A DNA stretch of 64,000 nt from Rhodococcus sp. H36-A4. GTDB lineage: Bacteria > Actinomycetota > Actinomycetes > Mycobacteriales > Mycobacteriaceae. The stretch lies in contig NZ_JAPVLQ010000001.1 in the NCBI RefSeq assembly GCF_027158005.1, positions 62,001 through 126,000 on the forward strand, written 5' to 3'. The notes under the pieces were generated by a model. It did not search any database, was not told where the DNA came from, and saw only the letters and a list, made by a program, of their open reading frames with translations. Positions 44,656-53,576 of this stretch are shown here, in pieces (the first letter of the stretch is position 1; each line of letters begins with the position of its first letter). A program made the translations under genes and the position numbers.

Positions 44656-45561
44656 ATGACCAGCACCGTCAGCTCGATCGACACCATCGAAGCCGAGGAT
44701 GTCTCAGCACGGCTGCTCGATTCCGCCGCGCAATTGTCGTACGACCCGGCCGAAGAAGTTGCCTGGGACGAACCCCTCGACCCCACCCTGTTCGGCCTCA
44801 ATCCGGAATGGAGCACTCTCTACGGCACAGCGATGTGGGAGGAGATGACGCAGGAACAGCGCATCCTGCTCACCCGCCACGAGGTGTGCTCGATCATGAG
44901 CACCGGCATCTGGTTCGAGATGATCCTGCAACAGATGGTTCTTCGCGACCAGTACTGCAAGGACTCGTCGAACTCCGATTTCCAGTTCGCATTGACCGAG
45001 ATCGCCGATGAGTGCCGACACTCGATCATGTTTGCTCGTGCGTGTACGACCATGGGCATCAAGGCCTACCTACCGCGCCGGATGAGCATCGAACTCGGCC
45101 GCGGCTTCAAAGCGATAGCGTCTGCCGAAGCCGCCTATGGCGGAATACTTGTGGCCGAGGAAGTTCTCGACGTGATGCAGCGCGATTGGATGCGCGGTGA
45201 GAACGTCCTCCCCCTGGTGCGCACCACCAGCAAGATCCATGTGGTCGAAGAATCACGACACATGACCTTCGCCCGTGCGCAGATGCGTGAACGGATTCAA
45301 GGCAAGAGCGTCGCGCGACGTAAGTCGAGTGCGCTGGTCGTTGCCATCGCCGCTCGCATCATCGTCTCGAACATGGTCAACAAAGGGGTATACGAGGCTG
45401 CGGGTCTCGACGCAGATCGAGCAATCAAAGAGGCCAAGAACAACGCCCACCACCACACCATGATGCGAACCAGCAGCGAACACCTGATGGCTTTCCTGCT
45501 GGACTGCGGTCTTGCCACCAAGCCGGCGGAGGCAATTTATCGTCGGCTGCACATGCTGTGA
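44656..45561 (+). CDS. AurF-like diiron oxygenase
   Basis: 301-aa ferritin-like diiron protein. The expected Glu/His ligands are visible: E88 (IWFEMI), E115 with DECRH (D118-H122), E168/E169 and the second ExxH in VVEESRH (E198-H202). AurF enzymes oxidise arylamines, but in actinobacteria this form sits with a ferredoxin reductase and its substrate is unknown. It is followed 16 bp later by the FprB-like gene, the same order as Rv0885-Rv0886 by recollection. Confidence 0.78.
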   Translation: MTSTVSSIDTIEAEDVSARLLDSAAQLSYDPAEEVAWDEPLDPTLFGLNPEWSTLYGTAMWEEMTQEQRILLTRHEVCSIMSTGIWFEMILQQMVLRDQYCKDSSNSDFQFALTEIADECRHSIMFARACTTMGIKAYLPRRMSIELGRGFKAIASAEAAYGGILVAEEVLDVMQRDWMRGENVLPLVRTTSKIHVVEESRHMTFARAQMRERIQGKSVARRKSSALVVAIAARIIVSNMVNKGVYEAAGLDADRAIKEAKNNAHHHTMMRTSSEHLMAFLLDCGLATKPAEAIYRRLHML

Positions 45562-45577
45562 AGAAGGAATAGCTGAT

Positions 45578-47083
45578 ATGGCCTTCGCCATCACCCAGAA
45601 CTGCTGCAACGACGCGTCCTGCCTGTCGGTCTGCCCCGTCAACTGCATCCATCCGACGCCTGATGAGCCGGATTTCGGCAAGACCGAGTTGCTGTACATC
45701 GACCCACGCTCCTGTATCGACTGTGGGGCATGCGCCGATGCATGTCCGGTCGACGCAATTTCCCGCGTCTCGCGTCTGACACCGGAGCAGTCGATCTACG
45801 CGGATATCAACGCCGACTATTACAAGGACAAACCGATCGATCCGGCCTGGGCACCTCCGCGGTTCCCAGCCCCGGCGGTAAACGAACTTCGACGCATCGA
45901 TGTCGCGATCATCGGGACCGGCCCGGCTGCCTGTTACACCGCACAGGCACTCCTTCGGCTTCCGAGCAGCCGGGTGACATTCTACGACCGCCTGCAGACA
46001 GCAGGTGGACTGGCTCGCTACGGGGTGGCACCCGACCACCTCGGAACACGTCGAATCAACGAGCATTTCCGGAGCATCTTCGCGCACCCCCGCGTCAGCA
46101 TGAAGCTGGGAGTCGAGGTCGGAGTCGGCATAGACCACCAGACTCTGGCCGAACGCTACGACGCCGTCGTGTACGCCGTGGGTGCGGAGAAGGATCGCCC
46201 CCTCGACATTCCAGGCCTCGACCTGCCCGGTTCGATCAGCGCTCGCACCGTAGTCGGTTGGTACAACGGCCATCCCGACGTCGCCGCCGATGCCGTCGAC
46301 CTCACCGGAGTTCGGGGTGTCACGATCGTCGGCAACGGCAACGTGGCCCTAGATGCAGCGCGCATCCTTACCGCCGACCCGGACGATCTCGCATGCACCT
46401 CCATCGCACCCCATGCCCTCGAGGCTCTCCGACGGAACCGGGTCGAGGAAGTGGTCGTTCTCGCTCGTCGAGGTCCGGAGTTCGCCGCATTCACCCGTTC
46501 CGAGTGCAAGGCGCTGATCGACCGCCCACACGTCGATGTGGTGGTAGCCGGATCGCCGGAGACCCTGTCGATAATCGACGAGCTTCCCACCTCGGCTCCG
46601 GCGTCGGCGCTGTGTGGCGCGGACGTCGCCGAACTGGGTTCACCGCATTCTTCGCCTCGGATCGTCTTCGCTTTCGGACGGGCACCTCTCGCCGTTCACG
46701 GCGGCAACCGTGTCGAGTCGGTCCTCGTCGGCACCGGAGACGATGCACGATCAATTTCCACCGAGCTGGTACTTCTCGCGATCGGATATCGCGGAACACC
46801 CTCTGCGGGAGTTCCTTTCGACGAGAAATCGGGGACCATCAACAATATCGACGGCCGCGTGTCCGACCATGACGGAACACTCGTAGCAGGTTGCTACGTG
46901 GTCGGTTGGGCCAAGCGTGGCGCCACGGGCGGAATCGGCGACAACAAGGTCGATGCAGAACTGACTGTGGACGCGCTCATCGAGGACGTCGCGGCACGCG
47001 GGCCCCGACGCACCCGAGACCGGTACCGAAGACTGTCTGCATCAGCGAAAACTATCGAGGACGTCGTTATACTCGATCGGTGA
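45578..47083 (+). CDS. fprB: Ferredoxin-ferredoxin/NADP reductase fusion (FprB-like)
   Basis: 501-aa fusion. The N-terminal domain (residues 1-60) carries two [Fe-S] cluster motifs, CLSVCPVNC and CIDCGACADACP. It is followed by an adrenodoxin-reductase-like flavoprotein (IIGTGPAACYTAQALL, GRASGGLARYGV-type segment, ARRGPEFAAFTRSEC, and YVVGWAKRGATGGIGDNK near the end). ATG 45578 has AAGGAA upstream. Electrons from NAD(P)H to the upstream diiron enzyme are the obvious inference. GTGA overlap with the next gene. Confidence 0.87.
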   Translation: MAFAITQNCCNDASCLSVCPVNCIHPTPDEPDFGKTELLYIDPRSCIDCGACADACPVDAISRVSRLTPEQSIYADINADYYKDKPIDPAWAPPRFPAPAVNELRRIDVAIIGTGPAACYTAQALLRLPSSRVTFYDRLQTAGGLARYGVAPDHLGTRRINEHFRSIFAHPRVSMKLGVEVGVGIDHQTLAERYDAVVYAVGAEKDRPLDIPGLDLPGSISARTVVGWYNGHPDVAADAVDLTGVRGVTIVGNGNVALDAARILTADPDDLACTSIAPHALEALRRNRVEEVVVLARRGPEFAAFTRSECKALIDRPHVDVVVAGSPETLSIIDELPTSAPASALCGADVAELGSPHSSPRIVFAFGRAPLAVHGGNRVESVLVGTGDDARSISTELVLLAIGYRGTPSAGVPFDEKSGTINNIDGRVSDHDGTLVAGCYVVGWAKRGATGGIGDNKVDAELTVDALIEDVAARGPRRTRDRYRRLSASAKTIEDVVILDR

Positions 47084-47460
47084 GCACTTCTGAGATCGCG
47101 ACTGTATTGGCCTGGCACGACGCACTCAACTCGACCGACGTGGACACGGTATTGGCTTTGTCGAGTGACGACATCGAGGTGGGCTCGGCCGATGGCGCTG
47201 CGCAGGGGCTCGAGCACCTACAGGAGTGGGTGCGCACTCCCGGAGTGACACTCACTCCCGGTGCGATGTTCTACCGGGACGGCGTCGTTGTCGTCGAAGA
47301 ATCGGCGACAAGCGAGGCCGAGCCGACAGTACCCACTGCGGAGGCCGCCAGCTTCCGGGTCGTTCACGACCACGTCACGTCGATCTTCCGTCATACCGAC
47401 CTCGAATCGGCCCTCTCCGCCACAGGCATGTCGGAGAGCGATCGGGTAGCCGAAAGCTGA
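47080..47460 (+). CDS. NTF2-like/SnoaL-type protein
   Basis: 126-aa small alpha+beta protein beginning at GTG 47080, which overlaps the fprB stop (GTGA). LAWHDALNSTDVDTVLALSSDDIEVGSADGAAQGLEHLQEWV fits the NTF2/SnoaL fold (conserved helix then W/H-lined cone). No defined active site. Its coupling to an AurF/FprB pair suggests binding or isomerising the small molecule they oxidise, which is speculative. Confidence 0.68.
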   Translation: MSTSEIATVLAWHDALNSTDVDTVLALSSDDIEVGSADGAAQGLEHLQEWVRTPGVTLTPGAMFYRDGVVVVEESATSEAEPTVPTAEAASFRVVHDHVTSIFRHTDLESALSATGMSESDRVAES

Positions 47461-47543
47461 CCCACCCCAAGCACTCTCACTACTGATGGACCGAACGGTG
47501 CGGTACCTGTCCTACTCGATCGGGCACCGCACCGTCAGCAACA

Positions 47544-48956
47544 TCAGTCGTCGCCACGCGGAGGCGGCTCGACGTCCACGCCTCCGCTCCGGTGCTCGGG
47601 CCCCGCGTCAGGATGGCTCGCCGGAACGCGGCTGCGCGAATTGGCGGCTTCGCTTTCGTGGAACTTCCTACGCCAGCCCTCGTCGGGCCGGTAGGGGCCG
47701 GGCTTCGGACGAAGCTTGCCACCGGGAAAAGCGAGTCGGGCGATCGTGCGGTGCACCATCCCCCACTGCTGCATCAACGGGCCACTGTTGTACGGCAGTT
47801 GGTAGCGCTCGCAAATGTCCTTGATCTTCGGAGACACTTCGGAATACCTCGTACTCGGCATGTCCGGGTACAAATGGTGCTCGACTTGGTAGCTCAAGTT
47901 CCCGCTCATCAGATGGAACAGTGGCCCGCCATCGATGTTGGCAGCCCCGACGAGTTGGCGAACGTACCAGCCGCCGCGGGTTTCGTTCTCCACTTCTTCT
48001 TCACTGAACGTGTAGGCCTGATCCGGGAAATGCCCGCAGAAAATGATGCCGTGCGACCAGACATTGCGAATGATGTTCGCGAAGAAATTTGCGGCGAACG
48101 TTGCGAGGAACGTGCTTTCGATGCCGCTGAAGCGAGCATCGAGCACGTTGGATACGGCGTTGTTCTTCCCGAATCGTGTCGACTTACGCAACCGCGCAGC
48201 CACTCTCGACTTGTTGCTCTCGCGCAGATGCCCTCCGGACATCAGCTGCGCCAGGCCGAATGCGCCCGCACTGATAACCGGCCAGCCGATGTAGTCCTTG
48301 ACGAACTGCCGACGTGCTTTACCTGCAATACCCTCGAGATCGGCCAGCAGTTCCTTCGGCGACTTGTCACCGTGTCGCAACGCATCGAGGTCCAGATCGT
48401 GCAGCGCCACTCCCCATTCGAAGAACGCCATGAGGAGAACGTTGTAGAAGGGCTGCGCCAGATAGACCGGGTGCCACTTCTGCCGCGGGTCGATACGCAT
48501 GATCTCGTACCCGAGGTCTTTGTCCTTGCCGCGAATGTTCGTGTACGTGTGGTGTACGTAGTTGTGTGAGTGCTTCCACGATTGCGCCGTCGATGCAGTG
48601 TCCCAGTCCCACACCGAAGAGTGGATCTCTGGATCGTTCATCCAGTCCCACTGCCCGTGCATGACGTTGTGGCCGATCTCCATGTTTTCGAGGATCTTCG
48701 CAACTCCGAGGCAGGCGGTGCCCGCCAGCCAAGCAGGCTTGCTCGTCGAGCCGAGCAGAAGTACGCGCCCCGCGACCAGAAGTTGGCGTTGTGCCGCGAT
48801 TACCGAGGTGATGTATTTCCGATCCTTCGCCCCCAGACTCGCGTACACCTCGTCGTGAATGGCGTCGAACTCTTTGGCCAACTGTGCGATGGTCTCCTCG
48901 CTCAGGTGTGCCAGCGGATTGACCGGCTCCGTGCGAGTCGAGTGGTCGATGGTCAT
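47544..48956 (-). CDS. desA3: Membrane fatty acid desaturase (DesA3-like)
   Basis: 470-aa integral membrane diiron desaturase with the three histidine boxes: HNVMHGQ, HSHNYVHHTYTN and HHLYP. ENMEIGHNVMHGQWDWMNDPEIHSS is near identical in type to mycobacterial DesA3 (delta-9 stearoyl-CoA desaturase). An unusual Pro/Arg/Asp-rich C tail of ~40 residues follows. Encoded 19 bp downstream of its likely electron donor (48976..), as with Rv3229c/Rv3230c. Confidence 0.88.
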   Translation of the reverse strand: MTIDHSTRTEPVNPLAHLSEETIAQLAKEFDAIHDEVYASLGAKDRKYITSVIAAQRQLLVAGRVLLLGSTSKPAWLAGTACLGVAKILENMEIGHNVMHGQWDWMNDPEIHSSVWDWDTASTAQSWKHSHNYVHHTYTNIRGKDKDLGYEIMRIDPRQKWHPVYLAQPFYNVLLMAFFEWGVALHDLDLDALRHGDKSPKELLADLEGIAGKARRQFVKDYIGWPVISAGAFGLAQLMSGGHLRESNKSRVAARLRKSTRFGKNNAVSNVLDARFSGIESTFLATFAANFFANIIRNVWSHGIIFCGHFPDQAYTFSEEEVENETRGGWYVRQLVGAANIDGGPLFHLMSGNLSYQVEHHLYPDMPSTRYSEVSPKIKDICERYQLPYNSGPLMQQWGMVHRTIARLAFPGGKLRPKPGPYRPDEGWRRKFHESEAANSRSRVPASHPDAGPEHRSGGVDVEPPPRGDD

Positions 48957-48975
48957 AAAAATCCCTCCGGAGATC

Positions 48976-50025
48976 TCATAGCTCGATTTCGATGTCGCCC
49001 TCGGCCGTGTTCACACAAATTCGCACGGCTTGTCCCGTTGGTTCCGATACATCCCCGTTGCGCAAGTCACGTAAACGCCCGGACCTCAGCGTTCCGATAC
49101 AGGTGTGGCAGATCCCGATGCGACATCCGAATGTCAGGTCGAGACCTGCGTCTTCACCGGCCACCAATATCGTCGTTCCGCCGTCGCACTCCACGTCCTT
49201 GTCACTGTTGACGAACCGGATAGTGCCGCCCTCGCCGTCGTCTGCATTGCCACCGATCACTGGCTGAAAGCTTTCATGATGGAACCGCTCGTAGTCGCCC
49301 TCGTCCTTCCAGTAGGACCGCAGGTCGTCCAGATGCTCCCCCGGACCGGAACAGAACGCCTCACGCTCACGCCAGTCCGGAACGAGCTTGTCGAGCTCGG
49401 TGGCTTTCATTCGACCTTCGTCGCTGGTGATGCGCAGTTCGAAACGAAAACCAGGATGCTTCGCTTCCAGTTCGGCGAGGGTGTCGGCGAACATCAACTG
49501 CTCACGGCTGTGAACCGAGTGGACTACGACGATGTCTTTCATGTGGTCGTGGTGGTCCAGACTTCGAAGCATGCTGATGATCGGTGTGATACCACTCCCC
49601 GCACTGATGAACACCATCTTCACCGGTATCGGATCGGGAAGCGTGAACTCCCCTTCGACCTCGCTGAGCCGGACTATGTCGCCGGCCCTGATGGTGCCGA
49701 CCAGGTAGGGCGACACCGTGCCTTCCGGGACCAGCTTGGGACTGACGCTCACCAGGCCGTCGACCGGGTCGGGATCCGAGGTCAGCGAATACGCTCGCCA
49801 GTGGTACCGGCCGTCGATGAGCACTCCGAGGCGCACATATTGCCCCGGGGTGTGGCCTGCCCATTCGAAGCCTGGCCGGATGTAGACCGACACTGCCTCC
49901 GACCCCTCCGGCGAGACTCGCTCGACCTTGCCGCGCAGCTCACGAGTAGTCCAGAGCGGATTGATCATCGAAAGATAGTCATCTGGCCTCAACGGATTGA
50001 ACAACAATCGGACGGCTCTCAGCAT
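48976..50025 (-). CDS. NAD(P)H ferredoxin reductase with 2Fe-2S domain, electron donor of the desaturase
   Basis: 349-aa three-domain flavoprotein: FAD domain (YHWRAYSLTSDP), NAD(P) domain (MVFISAGSGITPIISMLRSL) and a C-terminal plant-type [2Fe-2S] domain (FGCRIGICHTCIGTLRSG...CVNTAEGDI). ATG 50025 is used as the usual family start; an in-frame GTG at 50097 would add 24 residues. Mycobacterial homologue Rv3230c supplies electrons to DesA3, and the gene order is the same here. Confidence 0.85.
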   Translation of the reverse strand: MLRAVRLLFNPLRPDDYLSMINPLWTTRELRGKVERVSPEGSEAVSVYIRPGFEWAGHTPGQYVRLGVLIDGRYHWRAYSLTSDPDPVDGLVSVSPKLVPEGTVSPYLVGTIRAGDIVRLSEVEGEFTLPDPIPVKMVFISAGSGITPIISMLRSLDHHDHMKDIVVVHSVHSREQLMFADTLAELEAKHPGFRFELRITSDEGRMKATELDKLVPDWREREAFCSGPGEHLDDLRSYWKDEGDYERFHHESFQPVIGGNADDGEGGTIRFVNSDKDVECDGGTTILVAGEDAGLDLTFGCRIGICHTCIGTLRSGRLRDLRNGDVSEPTGQAVRICVNTAEGDIEIEL

Positions 50026-50097
50026 CGTCCTGCGAACTATCGAAACCTGGGGTCTCGCCCCGCGCTCTGCCACGATGTACACGTTAACCCCGGTCAC

Positions 50098-50327
50098 GCA
50101 TGTTTGTGCTGGATTCGCGAATCAACCGAACCGGGCCGCGTCGCAGATTGGTCTGTATTTCATTGCAGTGCAGTGGAATACAGAGATCCAACCACCCTCC
50201 ACCCAGGCGACGACCACCCCGGGCATCAACTTCGAAAAGGACATTCCGACGACACTCGGGCGAGTTCATCTTCGAGTGAGCCGACCCGAGAGCGCCAAGT
50301 GATGCGCATCACCCTCACTCGGTCGGT
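50098..50327. other. Intergenic region, no ORF seen
   Basis: About 230 bp upstream of a SigF-like promoter; a short frame at 49997-50302 has no homology or ribosome-binding site. No RNA gene recognised. Confidence 0.35.
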
Positions 50328-50352
50328 GTTTGTCGCCGATATCGACGGGTAA
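50328..50352 (+). promoter_or_regulatory. SigF-like promoter
   Basis: GTTT (50328-50331), 15-nt spacer, GGGTAA (50347-50352). It lies ~80 bp before the gene at 50431, which has its own AAGGAG. Confidence 0.65.
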
Positions 50353-50430
50353 CGCACTAAGCAGTGCCATTGACTACGTGGGGGGCACACCAGAAACGAG
50401 AGACCCACACAACTCGAAAAGGAGCGCACG

Positions 50431-51384
50431 ATGGCTACATCCACCCTGCTCGCACAGTTGCGGGCCGTTCTCCAACTGACGAACACCGAAATCCAGACAG
50501 CCCAAACTCGCACTGCTCAAGCTCGCACCGAAGCAGTCCGCACAGAGCTCGAACAGAATGCGTCGAACGGCCGTGACCGCGCCGACGCGATCGAATCTGC
50601 ACTCCGTGACCTCGGTGGCCTTCCTGATGTCGTCGGGCCACTGCTCGGACGCACCCTCGCACTGTTCAAGACCCTCGGCGAGCAGGCCCAACCCTTCGAC
50701 GAAGCACTTCTCGGCGATCTTGCCCTCGAACAACAGCTGCTCGGCCGTGCAAAGTACATCAAGGCTCTCGCAACAGCAGCTCACGAGGCGAAGGTGGTCG
50801 ACCTGGCCGATCGTTTGATCACCGCACACAGCGCCACTGTCGAATGGCTCGAAACCGTCCTCGCCGAAGACGCACTGGGCGGCCCCGCAGCACTGCGCCG
50901 GTCACCGCTGCAGGCCGCAGCAGGCGGCGCCGTCAAGTTGGTCAATGCGCCCGCGACATGGTCCGCCCGCAGTCTCGATCGAGCACTCGACGCGGCCCGC
51001 GGAACACCCGACCGTTTGGGCGAGCTACTCGGCAGAGGGGCCCACGCAGGCGATGTTGCAGCGAAGGCTCTCGCCGCCGGCCGCGACGCTGCCCTGGAAG
51101 CTGCCGAGGGTGTGACTCGCGACGAGGGCGCCGACGGAGTAGCCGACGCTATCCACGCCGCACGTGCAGCCGGTGGCATCCTCGAGCCCGAGGAGCTTCC
51201 CATCGATGGTTACGAAGACTTGAATGTTTCCGAATCCGTATCTGCAATCAAGGAATTGGTTGATCCTTCGGACATTCGCGTCGTGCTCGCCTTCGAAGAA
51301 GCGCACAAGAATCGCCATGGGGTCGTATCCGCGGCCCAGACAAGACTGGCTGCGATCGCCAAGGAAGTTGTCTCGACGCCCTGA
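50431..51384 (+). CDS. Ferritin-like/helical stress protein (function unknown)
   Basis: 317-aa protein, mostly amphipathic alpha-helix. Residues ~1-155 (ALFKTLGEQAQPFDEALLGDLALEQQLLGRAKYIKALATAAHEAKVVDLADRLITAHSATVEWLETVL) resemble a ferritin-like four-helix unit with ExxH-like residues. The C half is an Ala/Gly-rich helix bundle ending in DPSDIRVVLAFEEAHKNRHGVVSAAQ. Start ATG 50431 has AAGGAG. The SigF-like promoter upstream suggests general-stress expression. A perfect-palindrome terminator follows. I cannot assign a function. Confidence 0.6.
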   Translation: MATSTLLAQLRAVLQLTNTEIQTAQTRTAQARTEAVRTELEQNASNGRDRADAIESALRDLGGLPDVVGPLLGRTLALFKTLGEQAQPFDEALLGDLALEQQLLGRAKYIKALATAAHEAKVVDLADRLITAHSATVEWLETVLAEDALGGPAALRRSPLQAAAGGAVKLVNAPATWSARSLDRALDAARGTPDRLGELLGRGAHAGDVAAKALAAGRDAALEAAEGVTRDEGADGVADAIHAARAAGGILEPEELPIDGYEDLNVSESVSAIKELVDPSDIRVVLAFEEAHKNRHGVVSAAQTRLAAIAKEVVSTP

Positions 51385-51409
51385 TCGATGAAGTTTCGAA
51401 CAATGGAAA

Positions 51410-51437
51410 CCGGCCCGAGCTGATCAGCTCGGGCCGG
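51410..51437. terminator. Perfect 28-bp palindrome terminator
   Basis: CCGGCCCGAGCTGA (51410-51423) and its complement (51424-51437) without a loop gap, followed by CTTCTTTT; 26 bases after the preceding stop. Confidence 0.85.
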
Positions 51438-51462
51438 CTTCTTTTATCGGTGAGTCGCCACG

Positions 51463-51487
51463 GTTTCCGGAATCGACGGGTGGGTAT
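51463..51487 (+). promoter_or_regulatory. Consensus SigF-type promoter of the envelope operon
   Basis: GTTT (51463-51466), 15-nt spacer, GGGTAT (51482-51487). A start 7-10 bases on falls at 51494-51497, so the GTG at 51497 would be translated from a leaderless mRNA. Confidence 0.72.
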
Positions 51488-51496
51488 GTCCGGACT

Positions 51497-53029
51497 GTGC
51501 ACGTACGTAAAGATTCACCAGCCCCGGTCGACGCCGACCCCGACGACCCTCGAAAGCCGGAGTTACCCACTGAGCTGACCAAACCCTCCTGGCTGTTTAT
51601 CGTCCGCAAGACCGCCAGAGAGTTTTCGCGCGATCAATGTACCGATCTCGCCGCGGCTCTCACCTATTACGCTGTGCTGTCACTGTTCCCGGCGATGCTT
51701 GCCGTCGTGTCGCTGCTGGGAGTGTTCGGGCAGGGCCAAGCGACCGTCGACGGCGTCCTTCAGGTCGTCGGCGATCTCGGTCCGGCCTCTGCGGTGGATA
51801 CGTTGCGCGGACCGATAGAGCAGCTGGTTCAAGCTCCGGCGGCTGGGTTCGCTTTGATCACCGGGCTATTGGGCGCACTGTGGTCGGCGTCAGGCTATGT
51901 GGGTGCATTCGGCCGAGCGATGAATCGGATGTACGAGGTCGACGAAGGTCGACCTGTCTGGAAGCTGCGTCCGATAATGCTGGTGGTGACGTTGGTTGCC
52001 CTCGCCCTGCTGGCATGCGCGGCAGCTATGTTGGCTTTGAGCGGCCCGGTCGCCAGAGCGGTTGGCGAAACGGTGGGCCTCGGTGAAACCGCGTTGACAG
52101 TTTGGAACATCGCCCGTTTCCCGGTCGTCCTCATACTGGTCGTTCTCGCTGTAGCCGTTCTCTACTACGCAACACCCAATGTCCAACAGCCGAAATTTCG
52201 CTGGATCAGCGCAGGCGCTGCAATCGGCATCGTCGCGTGGATTCTCGCATCGGCTGGTTTCGGTTTCTACGTCGCCAACTTCAGCAGTTACAACAAGACG
52301 TACGGGTCGCTCGCCGGTGCAATCATATTTCTGCTGTGGCTGTGGATTACCAACCTGGCGTTGTTGTTCGGAGCAGAACTCGATTCCGAGTTGGAACGAG
52401 GCCGTCAGCTACAGGCAGGGATCGTCGCCGAGGACCAGCTCCAATTGCCGCCACGCGATACGCGGGTCTCGGACAAGAACGAGCAAAAGGATGCTGAAGC
52501 CGTCGAACAAGGCCGCCTGTTACGCACCCAACACAATCCCGATCAGTCAGAGGAAGCCGACTCTCGAACCGGCACGGAAGGAACTACCGTGACAGACCGA
52601 CCCGATACTCGACCGGACGACATACGGCACGCAAGCAGGAGCGAGGTTGCAGATCTCTCCACCGTCCAACTCGTCGAACGGCTCACCCAGCAAGTCTCGA
52701 CCCTGGTACGCACCGAAATCTCGGCCGGTCTGGACGAGGTGAAAACCAAAGGCACCCGCCTGGGAATCGGAATCGGGATTTCCGGCGCCGGCGCGCTACT
52801 ACTGTTCTTCGGGCTCGCCACCTTCATCGCCACGGCTGTTCTCGGTCTGGCGACCGTGCTGGACCCATGGCTCGCCGCGTTGATCATCGCGGCGGCGGTA
52901 ACCGTTGTCGGCGGAATTCTTGCGCTCGTCGGGGCCAAGCGTGCGAAGAACGCGCTCCCTCCCGTTCCCCAAAACACTGTCGCCAGCGTCGACAAGGACA
53001 TCACCGCAATCAAGGAAGGCATCCGATGA
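51497..53029 (+). CDS. YihY/virulence-factor-BrkB membrane protein fused to an actinobacterial holin-X (DUF1469-type) domain
   Basis: 510-aa fusion. Residues ~40-320 form a YihY/BrkB inner-membrane domain with about six helices (DLAAALTYYAVLSLFPAMLAV, TYGSLAGAIIFLLWLWITNLALLFGAELD). A hydrophilic linker (~320-380, rich in Asp/Glu/Gln) joins it to a two-helix holin-like domain (~385-490). An in-frame GTG at 52589 with AAGGAA six bases upstream would give the second domain alone (146 aa). In relatives these are usually separate genes. Operon promoter is SigF-like; starts GTG 51497. Confidence 0.8.
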   Translation: MHVRKDSPAPVDADPDDPRKPELPTELTKPSWLFIVRKTAREFSRDQCTDLAAALTYYAVLSLFPAMLAVVSLLGVFGQGQATVDGVLQVVGDLGPASAVDTLRGPIEQLVQAPAAGFALITGLLGALWSASGYVGAFGRAMNRMYEVDEGRPVWKLRPIMLVVTLVALALLACAAAMLALSGPVARAVGETVGLGETALTVWNIARFPVVLILVVLAVAVLYYATPNVQQPKFRWISAGAAIGIVAWILASAGFGFYVANFSSYNKTYGSLAGAIIFLLWLWITNLALLFGAELDSELERGRQLQAGIVAEDQLQLPPRDTRVSDKNEQKDAEAVEQGRLLRTQHNPDQSEEADSRTGTEGTTVTDRPDTRPDDIRHASRSEVADLSTVQLVERLTQQVSTLVRTEISAGLDEVKTKGTRLGIGIGISGAGALLLFFGLATFIATAVLGLATVLDPWLAALIIAAAVTVVGGILALVGAKRAKNALPPVPQNTVASVDKDITAIKEGIR

Positions 53030-53307
53030 CCGGAAAACACTCCAACGAAGCCCAGCCTTTGCACGAGCAGACGCCCAACGTCGACGAGCTACGTGCCGAA
53101 CTTTCCGAAACCGTCGCAGCGCTCGCAGCGAAGGCCGACGTCCCGGCCCGCGTGCACGACAGCGCGTCGGCAGGCGTCGAGAAGGCCAAGATCACTGCCG
53201 AATCGAATCCGGGAATCGTCGCTGCTCTGGCGGCGGCTGCGGTCGGTGCAGTGATTGCATACGTCGTCGTCCGGCGACGCAAGTCGAGACGAGGGGTCCT
53301 CCGATGA
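53026..53307 (+). CDS. DUF3618 family membrane-anchored protein
   Basis: 93-aa protein: an N half with NVDELRAELSETVAALAAKADVPARVHD (the DUF3618 heptad-like segment), then a single membrane helix GIVAALAAAAVGAVIAYVVV and a basic RRRKSRR tail. ATG overlaps the previous stop (ATGA) and its end overlaps the DUF4235 gene. Commonly found with YihY/holin-X and DUF4235 genes in actinobacteria; function unknown, presumably cell-envelope stress. Confidence 0.8.
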   Translation: MTGKHSNEAQPLHEQTPNVDELRAELSETVAALAAKADVPARVHDSASAGVEKAKITAESNPGIVAALAAAAVGAVIAYVVVRRRKSRRGVLR

Positions 53308-53576
53308 GCACGGTATCGAAGACGATGTACAAGCCGCTGTCGTTGGCAATGAGCGTGCTCGGCGGAGTAGTAGCCGGAATGGTGTTCAAACAGGTGTGGA
53401 AGCGTATCGGGGACGACGACGACAAAGCCCCGGACCCGAAGGATCTCGGACGCTCCGCACGGGAGGTGTTAATCGCCGCAGCAGTGCATGGAGCCGTATT
53501 CGGGCTGGTGAAAGCTGCAATCGATCGCGCAGGCGCCCATGGTTATCGCGCTTTGGCACACGAAGACCCCACGTGA
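53304..53576 (+). CDS. DUF4235 family membrane protein
   Basis: 90-aa protein: a glycine-containing hydrophobic helix (LSLAMSVLGGVVAGMVFKQVWKRI), an acidic spacer (GDDDDKAPDP), then a second amphipathic helix (VLIAAAVHGAVFGLVKAAIDRAG). Matches DUF4235. ATG and stop both overlap neighbours (4 bp), so it is tightly coupled in the envelope operon. Confidence 0.8.
   Translation: MSTVSKTMYKPLSLAMSVLGGVVAGMVFKQVWKRIGDDDDKAPDPKDLGRSAREVLIAAAVHGAVFGLVKAAIDRAGAHGYRALAHEDPT

Noticed and set aside
45425..46273. 282-aa minus-strand frame across the AurF/fprB junction
   Set aside because: No family resemblance; the plus-strand Fe-S cluster cysteines are diagnostic.
49105..50352. 415-aa plus-strand frame opposite the ferredoxin reductase
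   Set aside because: Shadow of a well-supported gene with FAD, NAD and 2Fe-2S motifs on the minus strand.
53255..53572. Upstream extension of the SQR-like gene through DUF4235
   Set aside because: Overlaps DUF3618/DUF4235 in another frame; the GTG 53573 overlap is the natural start.
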